Shown here in pieces: positions 33,653 to 42,179 of a DNA stretch of 43,214 nucleotides. The translations under genes and the position numbers were made by a program. Numbering within the stretch: position 1 is the first letter of the stretch; each line of letters starts with the position of its first letter. This DNA is from Burkholderiaceae bacterium (lineage in GTDB: Bacteria; Pseudomonadota; Gammaproteobacteria; Burkholderiales; WYBJ01), in NCBI GenBank assembly GCA_011525945.1, contig WYBJ01000044.1:1-43214 (forward strand). Direction: 5' to 3'. Under the pieces are notes generated by a model that ran no database searches, had not been told where the DNA came from, and was given only the letters and a program-made list of their open reading frames with translations.

Positions 33653-33917
33653 GCTGCGCATGCTATCAACCGCCCGGAGCCGCGCCAAGGCGCGCACGCC
33701 CGATCGCGTGATCTCAGTCGATACGGCGACGGTTCGGGCCGGTGTATGCGCATCACGGGGACGGGCGGGCGGCGGCGCAGCACCTTGGAGCCTGCCTGCG
33801 GGGGAACTTGTCATCGCGATGCCGCAACGGCGCCCGATCGACCGGTCGTTCTGCGCCGCGGTGCGCTGTGGCACACTCGCATCTTCGGATACGAACAATG
33901 CGCGGTGGAGGCGAAGC

Positions 33918-35291
33918 ATGGCGCAACGCAAAGGGTGGTGGAAGCCGGAAGCGCCCTGGCCCAAGCGGGCGGAAGGCGGCAAGCTGGTGGCCATTACCGG
34001 CAAGGTCTTGATCGACGGCAACGGCGGAGCGGTGTTGAAGAATCCGGTCGTCGTGCTCGAAGGCAGGCGTATCAAGGCGGTCGGGGTCAAGGGCGGGGTG
34101 CAGATACCGGCCAGCGCCGAGACGATCGACGCGTCCAAGTACACGTTGATGCCCGGCATGATGGATTGCCACGTGCACACCGGCATGTTCAATTGCATGA
34201 CCTTCCACAATCACCGCGTGGCGCAGTGGGAGGTGATGCCGCAGCTGCAGCAGATGTACGCGCTGTTCCACGCGCAGAACTGCCTCGACATGGGCTTCAC
34301 CACGCTGCGCGACCTGGGCATGAATTCCAGTCGCGGGCTCTTCACGCAGGAGCTGTGCGCGGTGCGCGATTCCATCAACGCCGGCATTGTCGAGGGTCCG
34401 CGGATGCTGATCGGCGGCTTTACCACGATCACCGGCTCGCACCTCGACCTCATCCAGCCGCGCGCCATGCCCCGCTCGGGGTTCAACAACGGCGACGGAC
34501 CGTGGGAGTTGCGCAAGCTCGCACGCCTCAACATCCTGTGGGGCTGCGACATCGTCAAGACCTGCGCGTCCGGCGGTGGCGGGACCGACAAGGAAGAGCC
34601 CGATATCCGCAACATGTGCCAGGAGGAGATCGATGCGATCGTGGACGAGGCGCACGCCTTTCACAAACCCTGCGCGGTGCACTGCTTCACCGTCAGCGGC
34701 CAGCGCATGGCGCTCAAGGCCGGCGCCGACACGATCGAGCACATGGTGTTCTCCGACGACGAGACGATCGACATGATCCGCGAGGCGGGCGTGGCGGTAA
34801 CCCCGACGCTCGCGCATCGCACTGACCACGCGATCGAGCTGCGGCGCCAGCTCGGCACTTCACCCTTCGTGCTGAACAAGCTGAAGAAGCTGCAACCGCA
34901 TTGCTACAACACGTTCCAGAAGATGTACACCGCAGGTGTCAATATCGCGATGGGCACCGACATGGGCTTCGAGCCGCATTTCGGCGACAACGGCTGGGAG
35001 CTGGAGGTCTACGTGGGGCTCGGCATGACGCCGATGCACGCGATCCAGACCGCAACCAGGAATGCAGCTCAGGCGCTTCGCCTCGAGCACGAGCTGGGCA
35101 CGATCGAAGCAGGCAAGCTCGCCGACATCGTTGCCGTCGACGGCGACCCGCTGGCGGACATCCGGGTGATTCAGGAAAGGAAAAATATCGCCCTGGTGCT
35201 GAAGGAAGGCCGCATATGCGTCGACCGGCGGCCCGGCAAGAGCAAGAACGTGGTTCAGGTTGCGGAATGGCAGAAGATCGACAATCTCTGA
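33918..35291 (+). CDS. Metal-dependent amidohydrolase (imidazolonepropionase/prolidase-like)
   Basis: 457 residues. The amidohydrolase superfamily signature is complete: HxH in MDCHVHTG (H85, H87), a candidate carboxylated Lys in DIVKTCASGG (K214), H255 in AVHCF, H275 in IEH and D348 in GTDMG. The terminal fold is also typical (NAAQALRLEHELGTIEAGKLADIVAVDGDPL). Members of this subgroup hydrolyse cyclic amides or blocked dipeptides with one or two metal ions. The substrate is not predictable. The start ATG at 33918 is preferred: upstream in-frame sequence is unlike the family. It lies 80 bp before an amino-acid ABC operon and is probably linked with it, suggesting the enzyme acts on an imported amino-acid derivative. 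Confidence 0.9.
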   Translation: MAQRKGWWKPEAPWPKRAEGGKLVAITGKVLIDGNGGAVLKNPVVVLEGRRIKAVGVKGGVQIPASAETIDASKYTLMPGMMDCHVHTGMFNCMTFHNHRVAQWEVMPQLQQMYALFHAQNCLDMGFTTLRDLGMNSSRGLFTQELCAVRDSINAGIVEGPRMLIGGFTTITGSHLDLIQPRAMPRSGFNNGDGPWELRKLARLNILWGCDIVKTCASGGGGTDKEEPDIRNMCQEEIDAIVDEAHAFHKPCAVHCFTVSGQRMALKAGADTIEHMVFSDDETIDMIREAGVAVTPTLAHRTDHAIELRRQLGTSPFVLNKLKKLQPHCYNTFQKMYTAGVNIAMGTDMGFEPHFGDNGWELEVYVGLGMTPMHAIQTATRNAAQALRLEHELGTIEAGKLADIVAVDGDPLADIRVIQERKNIALVLKEGRICVDRRPGKSKNVVQVAEWQKIDNL

Positions 35292-35371
35292 TTTGTGGCA
35301 TTACGGCGCCGACAGCGCTCGCGCCTGCTTTAAACTGTCGCACAATCGCACGGTTTCACTGAGGAGAACCC

Positions 35372-36280
35372 ATGAAACGCTTCGTCACGCTCACGGTCGC
35401 GCTTGCCGCCGCGATCGGTTTGGCGGCTCCCGCTGCGGCGCAACAAGCCAACACTTTGAAGAAGATCCAGGATTCCGGCGCGATCACCATAGGTCATCGC
35501 GACGCGTCGGTACCGCTCTCGTACTATGACGATAAGCAACAGCCCGTCGGCTACGCGATGGATCTGTGCATGCGCATCGTGGATGCCATCAAGACCAATC
35601 TCAAATTGCCCAAGCTCGAGGTGAAATACCAGCTCGTCACGTCTGCGAACCGCATTCCGCTGATGGCGAACGGAACGATCGATCTCGAGTGCGGCTCGAC
35701 GACCAATAATCTCGAACGCCAAAAGCAGGTCGCGTTCACGATCACGCATTTCGTGACGGCGAATCGCTGGGTGGCGAAGAAGTCTTCGAACATCAAGACG
35801 CTTGCCGACCTCAAGGGCAAGACGATCGTCTCGACGGCGGGCACGACCAACATCAAGCAGATCACCGAGATGAACGCCGCCCAAAACCTGGGGATGAACA
35901 TCATTTCGGCCAACGGCCATCCCGAGGCGTTCCAGATGGTCGAAACGGGACGCGCGGTCGCATTCGTCATGGACGATATTCTGCTCTACAGCCTGGTCGC
36001 ACAATCACGCGCGCCGGGCGATTACGTCATTTCGGCCGACGCGCTCTCGGTCGAGCCCTACGGAATCATGCTAAGGCGCGAAGATCCGGCTTTCAAGAAG
36101 GTGGTCGATAACGCGATGATCCAGACCTACAAGAGCGGCGCGATCAACGCGATCTACGAGAAGTGGTTTCTGAAGCCGATTCCGCCGCGCGGCATCAATC
36201 TCAACGTGCCGATGTCGGCTGCACTCAAGAAAGTGATCGCCAACCCGACCGACTCGGGCGATCCGAACGCCTACAAGTAG
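35372..36280 (+). CDS. gltI: Glutamate/aspartate-type ABC transporter substrate-binding protein
   Basis: 302 residues, normal for GltI. A Sec signal peptide is clear (MKRFVTLTVALAAAIGLAA, cut after AAAQ). The mature protein follows the GltI pattern: ITIGHRDASVPLSYYDD, then DLECGSTTNNLERQKQV, which is close to the E. coli glutamate/aspartate binder around its ligand arginine and glutamate, and KTIVSTAGTTN in the second lobe. It delivers an acidic or related amino acid to the permease pair encoded next. Good ribosome site GAGGAGA before the ATG. It begins an apparent four-gene operon, possibly read through from the amidohydrolase gene. Confidence 0.92.
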   Translation: MKRFVTLTVALAAAIGLAAPAAAQQANTLKKIQDSGAITIGHRDASVPLSYYDDKQQPVGYAMDLCMRIVDAIKTNLKLPKLEVKYQLVTSANRIPLMANGTIDLECGSTTNNLERQKQVAFTITHFVTANRWVAKKSSNIKTLADLKGKTIVSTAGTTNIKQITEMNAAQNLGMNIISANGHPEAFQMVETGRAVAFVMDDILLYSLVAQSRAPGDYVISADALSVEPYGIMLRREDPAFKKVVDNAMIQTYKSGAINAIYEKWFLKPIPPRGINLNVPMSAALKKVIANPTDSGDPNAYK

Positions 36281-36347
36281 CCAAGTCGCGTACTGAACGG
36301 GGGGCCATGGGTCCCCCGTTCACTTTACGTCCGGGGGGAGCCAGGGC

Positions 36348-37109
36348 GTGCGATACAACTGGGACTGGAGCATCTACTTCCAGCGTGCGTCGGACGGGTC
36401 CGGGACGTGGCTCCATTACCTTTTCGTGGGTCTTGCCTGGACGCTCGCCACCGCGCTCGCCGCATGGGTCATTGCGCTCGTCGTCGGCTCGATCGTCGGG
36501 ACGCTGCGGACCACGCCATCGAAGTGGATCGTGCGTCTGGGCAATGCTTACGTCGAGATCTTTCGCAACATCCCGCTGCTCGTGCAGATGTTCCTGTGGT
36601 TCTTCGTGCTGCCCGAGCTGCTGCCGAAAGGTCTTGGCGACGCCGTGAAACAGATCCCGCCGCCGTGGGGCTCGTACCTTCCGGCGGTGCTGTCGCTGGG
36701 TATTTACACATCGGTGCGGGTGGCAGAGCAGGTGCGCGCGGGTATACAGTCGCTGCCGCGCGGCCAGCGCATGGCCGGTACCGCGCTCGGACTTACGCTG
36801 CCGCAGAACTACCGTTTCGTGCTGCTGCCGATGGCTTTTCGCATCATACTGCCGCCGCTCACCTCCGAGTTCCTCAATATCATCAAGAACTCTTCGGTCG
36901 CGCTCACGATCGGCCTGCTCGAGCTGACGGGTCGTGCGCGCGCGATGCAGGAATTCAGCTTCAAGGTGTTCGAGGCATTCGCGGCCGCTACGGTCATCTA
37001 TCTCGTCACCAACATGATCGTCGTTGTGCTCATGCGTGCGCTCGAACGCCGCGTCCGCGTACCCGGGTTCATCGGTACAACTGCAAAAGCGCCGCAGGCA
37101 GGGCACTAG
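36348..37109 (+). CDS. gltJ: Amino acid ABC transporter permease GltJ
   Basis: 253 residues with about five membrane segments, typical of the His/Glu/Gln permease family. It has a YNWDWSIYF start as in GltJ, the NAYVEIFRNIPLLVQMFLWF segment, and the ATPase-contact loop AGIQSLPRGQRMAGTALGLT. It starts with GTG at 36348, preceded by the purine-rich site GGGGGGAG. It forms the membrane channel with GltK. It is 67 bp after gltI and 5 bp before gltK. Confidence 0.92.
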   Translation: MRYNWDWSIYFQRASDGSGTWLHYLFVGLAWTLATALAAWVIALVVGSIVGTLRTTPSKWIVRLGNAYVEIFRNIPLLVQMFLWFFVLPELLPKGLGDAVKQIPPPWGSYLPAVLSLGIYTSVRVAEQVRAGIQSLPRGQRMAGTALGLTLPQNYRFVLLPMAFRIILPPLTSEFLNIIKNSSVALTIGLLELTGRARAMQEFSFKVFEAFAAATVIYLVTNMIVVVLMRALERRVRVPGFIGTTAKAPQAGH

Positions 37110-37114
37110 GACTG

Positions 37115-37807
37115 ATGTTCTCCGGCTACGACTTCGACGTCATTCAGCGCTCCCTGCCCTATCTTTTCCGGGATGGGATGACGTTTACCGTCACGCTCAC
37201 GCTGCTGGCGATGACGGGCGGTATCGTCTTCGGCACGCTGCTCGCGATGATGCGTCTTTCGAGCTTCGCACCGTTTTCGCTCGTTGCCGGCAGCTACGTG
37301 AATCTGATGCGCTCGCTGCCGCTGGTGCTCGTGATCTTCTGGTTCTTCTTTCTCGTGCCCTACATCGGCGGCTGGATCGTCGGCGCACCGCGGCCGATCG
37401 CGGTGGGCGCGTTCTGGTCTGCGGTCATCACGTTCACGATGTTCGAAGCGGCGTATTACTGCGAGATCATGCGCGCGGGCATTCAATCGATCCCTCGCGG
37501 CCAGGTTGCGGCCGGACAGGCGCTCGGGTTGAACTACTGGCAGACCATGGGCCACGTCATTCTGCCGCAGGCGTTTCGCAACATGCTGCCGGTGCTGCTC
37601 ACACAAACCATCATCCTGTTTCAGGACACGTCGCTCGTTTACGTCATCTCGGCCACCGATTTTCTCGGGGCTGCCGCGAAGATCGCCAATCGGGATTACC
37701 GCCTGGTCGAGATGTACACGTTCGTTGCAGCCGTCTACTTCGTCATCTCGTTCGCGCTGTCCGCCCTCGTGAAACGGCTCCAGAGCCGCATGGCCATCGT
37801 CCAATGA
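37115..37807 (+). CDS. gltK: Amino acid ABC transporter permease GltK
   Basis: 230 residues, about five membrane segments. It shows the family features YVNLMRSLPLVLVIFWFFF and the contact loop AGIQSIPRGQVAAGQALGLN, with a hydrophobic C-terminus. Its partner is GltJ. The start ATG at 37115 lies 5 bp after the gltJ stop; a longer frame from 36407 is only a shadow of gltJ. The stop overlaps the gltL ATG by ATGA at 37804-37807. Confidence 0.92.
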   Translation: MFSGYDFDVIQRSLPYLFRDGMTFTVTLTLLAMTGGIVFGTLLAMMRLSSFAPFSLVAGSYVNLMRSLPLVLVIFWFFFLVPYIGGWIVGAPRPIAVGAFWSAVITFTMFEAAYYCEIMRAGIQSIPRGQVAAGQALGLNYWQTMGHVILPQAFRNMLPVLLTQTIILFQDTSLVYVISATDFLGAAAKIANRDYRLVEMYTFVAAVYFVISFALSALVKRLQSRMAIVQ

Positions 37808-38544
37808 ATTCCTCCATGATTGAATTTCGCGCTGTCAGCAAGTGGTACGGCAGTTTTCAGGTGCTGAAGCGTTGCAGTACCCGGGTCGACAAGGGGCAGG
37901 TCGTGGTCGTTTGCGGTCCGTCGGGCTCGGGGAAATCGACACTCATCAAGTGCGTGAACGGCCTCGAGCCCTTCCAGGAAGGCGAGATCATCGTGAACGC
38001 CGAGTCGGTCGGGGCGAAAGGCACGAACTTGAGCCGTCTGCGTTCGAAGATCGGTATGGTGTTCCAGCACTTCGAGCTTTTTCCTCACATGAGTGTGACC
38101 GAAAACCTGAACCTGGCGCAGGTCAAGGTGCTCGGGCGCAGCCGCGAGGAGGCGACGACGAAGTCGATGGCGCTCCTGAAGCGCGTGGGGCTCGAGGCGC
38201 ACGCAAAGAAATACCCGGGCGAGCTATCGGGCGGTCAGCAGCAGCGCGTTGCGATCGCGCGCGGGTTGGCGATGGATCCGATCGCGATGCTGTTCGACGA
38301 GCCGACTTCGGCGCTCGATCCCGAGATGATCAACGAAGTGCTCGACGTCATGGTCGAGCTGGCGCAGGAAGGAATGACCATGATGGTGGTCACGCACGAG
38401 ATGGGCTTCGCGCGCAAAGTCGCGCACCGCGTCGTGTTCATGGACAACGGCGAGATCGTCGAAGATGCGGCCACGGAGGAGTTCTTCGGCAGCCCCCGCT
38501 CGGATCGCGCGCAGTTGTTCTTGAGCAAGATACTGCAGCACTGA
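37804..38544 (+). CDS. gltL: Amino acid ABC transporter ATP-binding protein GltL
   Basis: 246 residues, standard for the polar amino acid ATPase. Walker A GPSGSGKST, Q-loop MVFQHFELFPHMSV, signature ELSGGQQQRVAIARGLA, Walker B AMLFDEPTSALDPE and the H-loop VVTHEMGFA are all intact. It drives uptake through GltJ/GltK. It is coupled to gltK by an ATGA overlap and is the last gene of the operon. An imperfect hairpin follows at 38549-38580. Confidence 0.94.
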   Translation: MNSSMIEFRAVSKWYGSFQVLKRCSTRVDKGQVVVVCGPSGSGKSTLIKCVNGLEPFQEGEIIVNAESVGAKGTNLSRLRSKIGMVFQHFELFPHMSVTENLNLAQVKVLGRSREEATTKSMALLKRVGLEAHAKKYPGELSGGQQQRVAIARGLAMDPIAMLFDEPTSALDPEMINEVLDVMVELAQEGMTMMVVTHEMGFARKVAHRVVFMDNGEIVEDAATEEFFGSPRSDRAQLFLSKILQH

Positions 38545-38548
38545 GAAA

Positions 38549-38580
38549 GGGCCAGAGACAACGCAAGCCCCAACTGGCCC
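38549..38580 (+). terminator. Weak inverted repeat after gltL
   Basis: GGGCCAG at 38549-38555 can pair with CTGGCCC at 38574-38580 across an 18-nt loop, 4 bp after the gltL stop. There is no T-run, so it is at best a poor intrinsic terminator. Confidence 0.3.
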
Positions 38581-38646
38581 AACGGCGCACGCATCGCCAT
38601 CATCGTAGCGGTCGTTCGAAAGCTGGTCGGAGGGCAAGCATGCCGC

Positions 38647-39072
38647 CTACTTTCCGCGTGCCAGCGCGCAGCGAGCACGCGCGCGTAATTCGCCGGCAGC
38701 CACTGCGACGCCGGCGGCAAAGGCGCTCAGCGCGCGCCACGCGTGCTGAGCGACGAGCCAGACGACCTGGCTGCGCATGCGCCGCGCTTCGAGCTCGACG
38801 ACTTCGCGCCGCATCCCGGCGGGCAGCGCGTGCAGCGCTCTTGCATCGGTGCGAGCGGTTACATGAGCGATCTCGGCCGCCAGCGAAGGGGTGCTCTTGC
38901 CTCGATACGGGGCGATCCGCGTAATCGAGCAGCGCCCGGGCTCGGAGCATGCCAGCACCGCATCGTGCGCCAGAGCATTGATCAGAACGGCGCCGGGACG
39001 GTCGATCGTGAAAGTCTCTCCGGCGACAAGGACGCGATCGAGCGGATCGCTTTCCTGCGTCAACCACGCCAT
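38647..39072 (-). CDS. DUF2917 protein, probably missing its true start
   Basis: From the ATG at 39072 it gives 141 residues that begin inside the conserved DUF2917 segment (WLTQESDPLDRVLVAGETFTI, quoted here by the key WLTQE and LVAGETF). Similarity continues upstream in frame: residues readable as RIEAIAGNRVACLRG precede the ATG, as expected for the family. No ATG, GTG or TTG occurs between that point and the in-frame stop at 39229-39231. The native start therefore seems lost; either the ATG at 39072 is used to make a shortened protein or a rare codon is used. The function of DUF2917 is unknown. The C-terminal half is rich in Ala and Arg. The adjacent LysR remnant on the other strand shares the break point. 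Confidence 0.6.
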   Translation of the reverse strand: MAWLTQESDPLDRVLVAGETFTIDRPGAVLINALAHDAVLACSEPGRCSITRIAPYRGKSTPSLAAEIAHVTARTDARALHALPAGMRREVVELEARRMRSQVVWLVAQHAWRALSAFAAGVAVAAGELRARARCALARGK

Positions 39073-39136
39073 GCCGCGCAGGCAAGCGACGCGATTGCCG
39101 GCGATGGCTTCGATTCGCAGCCTGATCGCGCAGTCG

Positions 39137-39562
39137 CGCCCGCTGACGGATCCGAACGAGCTCAGGCGTTTGCCTATTCTCTTCCTCGATGATCCGCACG
39201 CCGCGTGGTTCGACTGGAACCTGTGGTTTCACGCGGTGGGCTTGGTCGACTTCACTCCGGCGCGAAAGCTTCACTTCAGCTACTACGATCAGATGATCCA
39301 GGCGGCGGTGAACGCGCAAGGGGTCGCTCTCGGCCTCGACCCGCTGGTGCGGGACCTCGTCCGGGAAGGCAAGCTTGTGACGCCTTTCAAGCAGACCACG
39401 GTGCCGGCGCGCGCCTGGTATCTGCTGCGCGCGAGCGCCAGCGCGGATAAGTCCGATGTCGAGGCCTTCGTGGCCTGGCTGCTGGACGAGATTCGCACCG
39501 ACGGCGCGCGCCCTCGGCGTGCCTCGCGAGGCAGGCGTTCGAAGGCGTCGCGAAGGTCGTGA
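39137..39562 (+). pseudogene. C-terminal remnant of a GcvA-type LysR regulator
   Basis: In frame from 39137 the translation reads RPLTDPNELRRLPILFLDD, then WFDWNLWFHAVGL, QAAVNAQGVALGLDPLV and LVTPFKQ, and stops at 39562. This is the second lobe of the LysR effector-binding domain of the GcvA group (about 140 residues). The helix-turn-helix and first lobe (about 170 residues) are absent. The sequence upstream in this frame (38891-39136) is only the antisense of the DUF2917 gene. It cannot bind DNA as it stands, so it is called a pseudogene. Confidence 0.75.
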
Positions 39563-39688
39563 CTGGCAGGATGCAGGTAGAATTCCAGCCAACGGGCGAT
39601 TCGGCCGCGCACGTGCCGAAGCGCGCGGCGATGGTGGTGCACGCAAGCCTTTCGCCATCCCGGTTCACGTACACACGGGGAGAGATCG

Positions 39689-40492
39689 ATGCGATTCAAT
39701 CGAGTCAAGAAGTTGTGGCGCGAGGGCAAGCCCGCGGTCGGCGGCTGGCTTTCGATCCCGCATTGCTTCGCCACCGAAGTGATGGCGCATACCGGCCTGG
39801 ACTGGTTGTGCGTCGACATGCAGCACGGTTGCGTGGACTACTCCGATGCCGTGACCATGCTGACCGCGATTTCCACCACCGACGTGACGCCGCTGGTGCG
39901 CGTGCCGTGGAACGAGCCGGCGATGATCATGAAGGTGCTCGATGCCGGCGCCTATGGCGTGATCGTGCCGATGGTGAGCAATCGGGCGGAGGCCGAGCGC
40001 GCGGTTGCGGCGTGCCGCTATCCGCCCAAGGGCATGCGCAGCAACGGCCCCAACCGGGTGCTGCTCTACGCCGGATCCGATTATCAAAAGCACGCGAACG
40101 ACGAAGTGATTTGTGCGGCGATGGTCGAGACTGCGGAAGGGATCGAGAAGCTCGACGAAATCGCCGCCACACCCGGGCTGGATGCGATCTACATCGGTCC
40201 CACAGATCTCGCACTCGCGCTCGGCCTGCCGCCGGTCATGGACAACGACGAGCCCAAGCACATCGCGACGGTGAATCGCATCCTGGATGCGTGCAAGCGG
40301 CACAAGATCGTCGCCGGCATCCATACCAACAGCGCCAAATTCACCCAGCGCTATCTCGACCAGGGCTTCCAGATGGTCATGTTGGTCCCCGATCGCAATG
40401 CGATGATGAACTACGTCAAGGCCGAGATCGGCAGATTGACCGGCTGGTCGCCGATGACGCCGGTAGCGCCGCAGAGCGCGGGCGGCTACTGA
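39689..40492 (+). CDS. HpcH/HpaI family aldolase
   Basis: 267 residues, matching class II pyruvate aldolases of the HpaI type. Catalytic and metal residues line up with those known in HpaI: H46 in DMQHG, R71 in LVRVPW, E147 in MVETAEG and D173 in GPTDLA. These enzymes use a divalent metal to cleave or form 2-keto-4-hydroxy acids, releasing pyruvate. In this branch the natural substrate is often unknown, so no symbol is given. Ribosome site GGGGAGAG precedes the ATG at 39689. No other aromatic-degradation genes are nearby. The stop overlaps the end of the convergent beta-helix gene by 7 bp. Confidence 0.88.
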   Translation: MRFNRVKKLWREGKPAVGGWLSIPHCFATEVMAHTGLDWLCVDMQHGCVDYSDAVTMLTAISTTDVTPLVRVPWNEPAMIMKVLDAGAYGVIVPMVSNRAEAERAVAACRYPPKGMRSNGPNRVLLYAGSDYQKHANDEVICAAMVETAEGIEKLDEIAATPGLDAIYIGPTDLALALGLPPVMDNDEPKHIATVNRILDACKRHKIVAGIHTNSAKFTQRYLDQGFQMVMLVPDRNAMMNYVKAEIGRLTGWSPMTPVAPQSAGGY

Positions 40493-41874
40493 GGCGCTCG
40501 CGCCCGACGATCATGTGCTGGACGTCCGGTCGCGCCGACCGAGCGGTGTCGCGCGCAGATCGTCCGAGGCTTGATGCGAAGCGACGGCAACCAGCCTGGA
40601 TTGCGGCCGCTGCCCGCATAGGCGCCGCAGTAAGCGGTGCTGCGCCGGCTGCCGTTGAAGTCGCAGGCTGCTTCGGGCAGCGCCGCGATCACCTGAGCAT
40701 CGATCGGCGCGCAGCGCAGCCGCTCGTCCCTCGGATACGGATCGAACGGGCGCGTCTGCTCGACCGCATTCAAAACGGCAGCGGCGTCCTCGTAGCGAAA
40801 AGTTGCATTGTGCTCCTGTCTGCCACCCGAGATGGGGTGAGCGGAGAACACCGCGTTCGCGGCAACGACCTGCGTATACGCCGACGGCCCTTCGGGCATC
40901 CGCACGACGATCGGATTGCCGCTCGCGATGACGGTATTGAGAAAGAGGCTCACCTCGCGCGGCACGTCGTTGTGCGGCTGGATATGGATGCCGGGGCCGG
41001 AGGCGTTGCGCAGAACATTGTTGAAGATGGCGACGTTGCCTTCGGCCTGGATGAGTGCCTCGTGCGGATTGTCGGCGATGAAGTTGCCATAGACGAGGTA
41101 TCGATCTTGCGAGCCTGCGCCGGTGAGCGGCCAGTGACCGAGAAGAAGGTTCGGCCGGGCCGCCGGACCGGGTGAGCCGCCGGCCGCCTTGCTGAGCACG
41201 TTGTGCCGGATCACCGTGACGCGCCGGCCGCGCGCCGCGATTTCCAGCGCCGGTCGCGCGTGTTGATGCTTGATCTGGATCGCGTAGCCGCGCGGATCGG
41301 TGACGAGGTTGTATTCGATCACGCCGGCGTAGAAGGGATCGGAGCCGTCGGAATCGCCGAGGTACATACCGGTGCCGGCGCCATGGATGCGGTTGCCGCG
41401 GATGACCCAGCCCCATGCCGCACACTTCGTGGAGATACCCACGATCTGTTGGCTCGCACCGTGACCGACGATGGTCAAGTTTTCGAGCGTGATGTGATGT
41501 GCGTAGCGGGCGTGGCCTTCGGCCTTGACCGCATCGACCGGGATGTCGCGGCCGTCCAGAGTCAGATCGCGGATGTGGACGTAACCGGAGTCGACGATGC
41601 TCACTGTGTTGGCGCCCGCGCGAGCAATGAATCGCGCCGGGCGCGGGCCAGCCGGGCCACGGATCAGAATGGGTGCTTGCGCGCTCCCGGTGAGATGATG
41701 AATCCGCAGGCCGTCGCGGTATTCACCGGGCGCGAGCGCGAGCGTGTCACCGGGTTTGAGACGGGCGACCAAGTCCCGGTAGTCCTCGGGCGAGGCATTG
41801 ATGGTGCGGCCTGCGGAAAGTGCCAGCGAGGGCAGCAGCACGAGCAGTATGCCGAATCGCGTTCGCGCGAACAC
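40486..41874 (-). CDS. Exported right-handed parallel beta-helix repeat protein
   Basis: About 462 residues from a GTG at 41874. That start gives a signal peptide (FARTRFGILLVLLPSLALSAG). The body opens like polysaccharide-lyase-6-type beta-helices (PEDYRDLVARLKPGDTLAL, PGEYRDG, APILIRGP), and then has coils such as GYVHIRDLTLDG, HHITLENLTIVGHG, WGWVIRGNRIHG and VIEYNLVTDPRG. It ends with the common CDFNG...GAYAGSGRNPGW closure. Such proteins bind or cleave polysaccharides. No lyase catalytic set can be confirmed by eye. The frame is open to 42126 with other ATGs, but those N-termini lack signal-peptide character. No good ribosome site was found for the GTG, so the start is uncertain. It converges with the HpaI-like gene. 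Confidence 0.75.
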   Translation of the reverse strand: MFARTRFGILLVLLPSLALSAGRTINASPEDYRDLVARLKPGDTLALAPGEYRDGLRIHHLTGSAQAPILIRGPAGPRPARFIARAGANTVSIVDSGYVHIRDLTLDGRDIPVDAVKAEGHARYAHHITLENLTIVGHGASQQIVGISTKCAAWGWVIRGNRIHGAGTGMYLGDSDGSDPFYAGVIEYNLVTDPRGYAIQIKHQHARPALEIAARGRRVTVIRHNVLSKAAGGSPGPAARPNLLLGHWPLTGAGSQDRYLVYGNFIADNPHEALIQAEGNVAIFNNVLRNASGPGIHIQPHNDVPREVSLFLNTVIASGNPIVVRMPEGPSAYTQVVAANAVFSAHPISGGRQEHNATFRYEDAAAVLNAVEQTRPFDPYPRDERLRCAPIDAQVIAALPEAACDFNGSRRSTAYCGAYAGSGRNPGWLPSLRIKPRTICARHRSVGATGRPAHDRRARAPQ

Positions 41875-42179
41875 CGTGACGAGAGAACTGGAAATCGAGC
41901 GCGGGAAGCCATGAGCCGGTCGGCTCGAGCGAATGCGCGCGTTTGTTCGCCGGCAATCTACCGGGAGTTCCGGCTCGTGGCAATCCGAGTTGATCCACGT
42001 TAGGGATTGTGTGCGGTCTGAGATCGGCCGCGAGAGTGTCGAGATTTTTGACAGTGAGATCGCGGGTATGGTCATCCCGGTACTCCGGCTTCGGCGGCAT
42101 CGCCTTGATTTCAAACGTGAGCACACCGTCGGGAATAGTTAGTGCTTTGGCATGGGCGGAATCGAAGGGAGACGCAACG

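Noticed and set aside
36348-36358. GCGATACAAC at the gltJ start as another MarR half-site
   Set aside because: It is a single partial half-site inside coding sequence with no partner arm, so chance is likely.
38891-39136. N-terminal part of a full-length LysR protein
   Set aside because: The translation here has no helix-turn-helix or LysR similarity; it is the antisense of the DUF2917 gene.
42147-42162. Second sigma-54 promoter before the PEP-CTERM gene at 42180
   Set aside because: TTGGCATGG resembles a -24 element, but the -12 GC is missing at the required distance.
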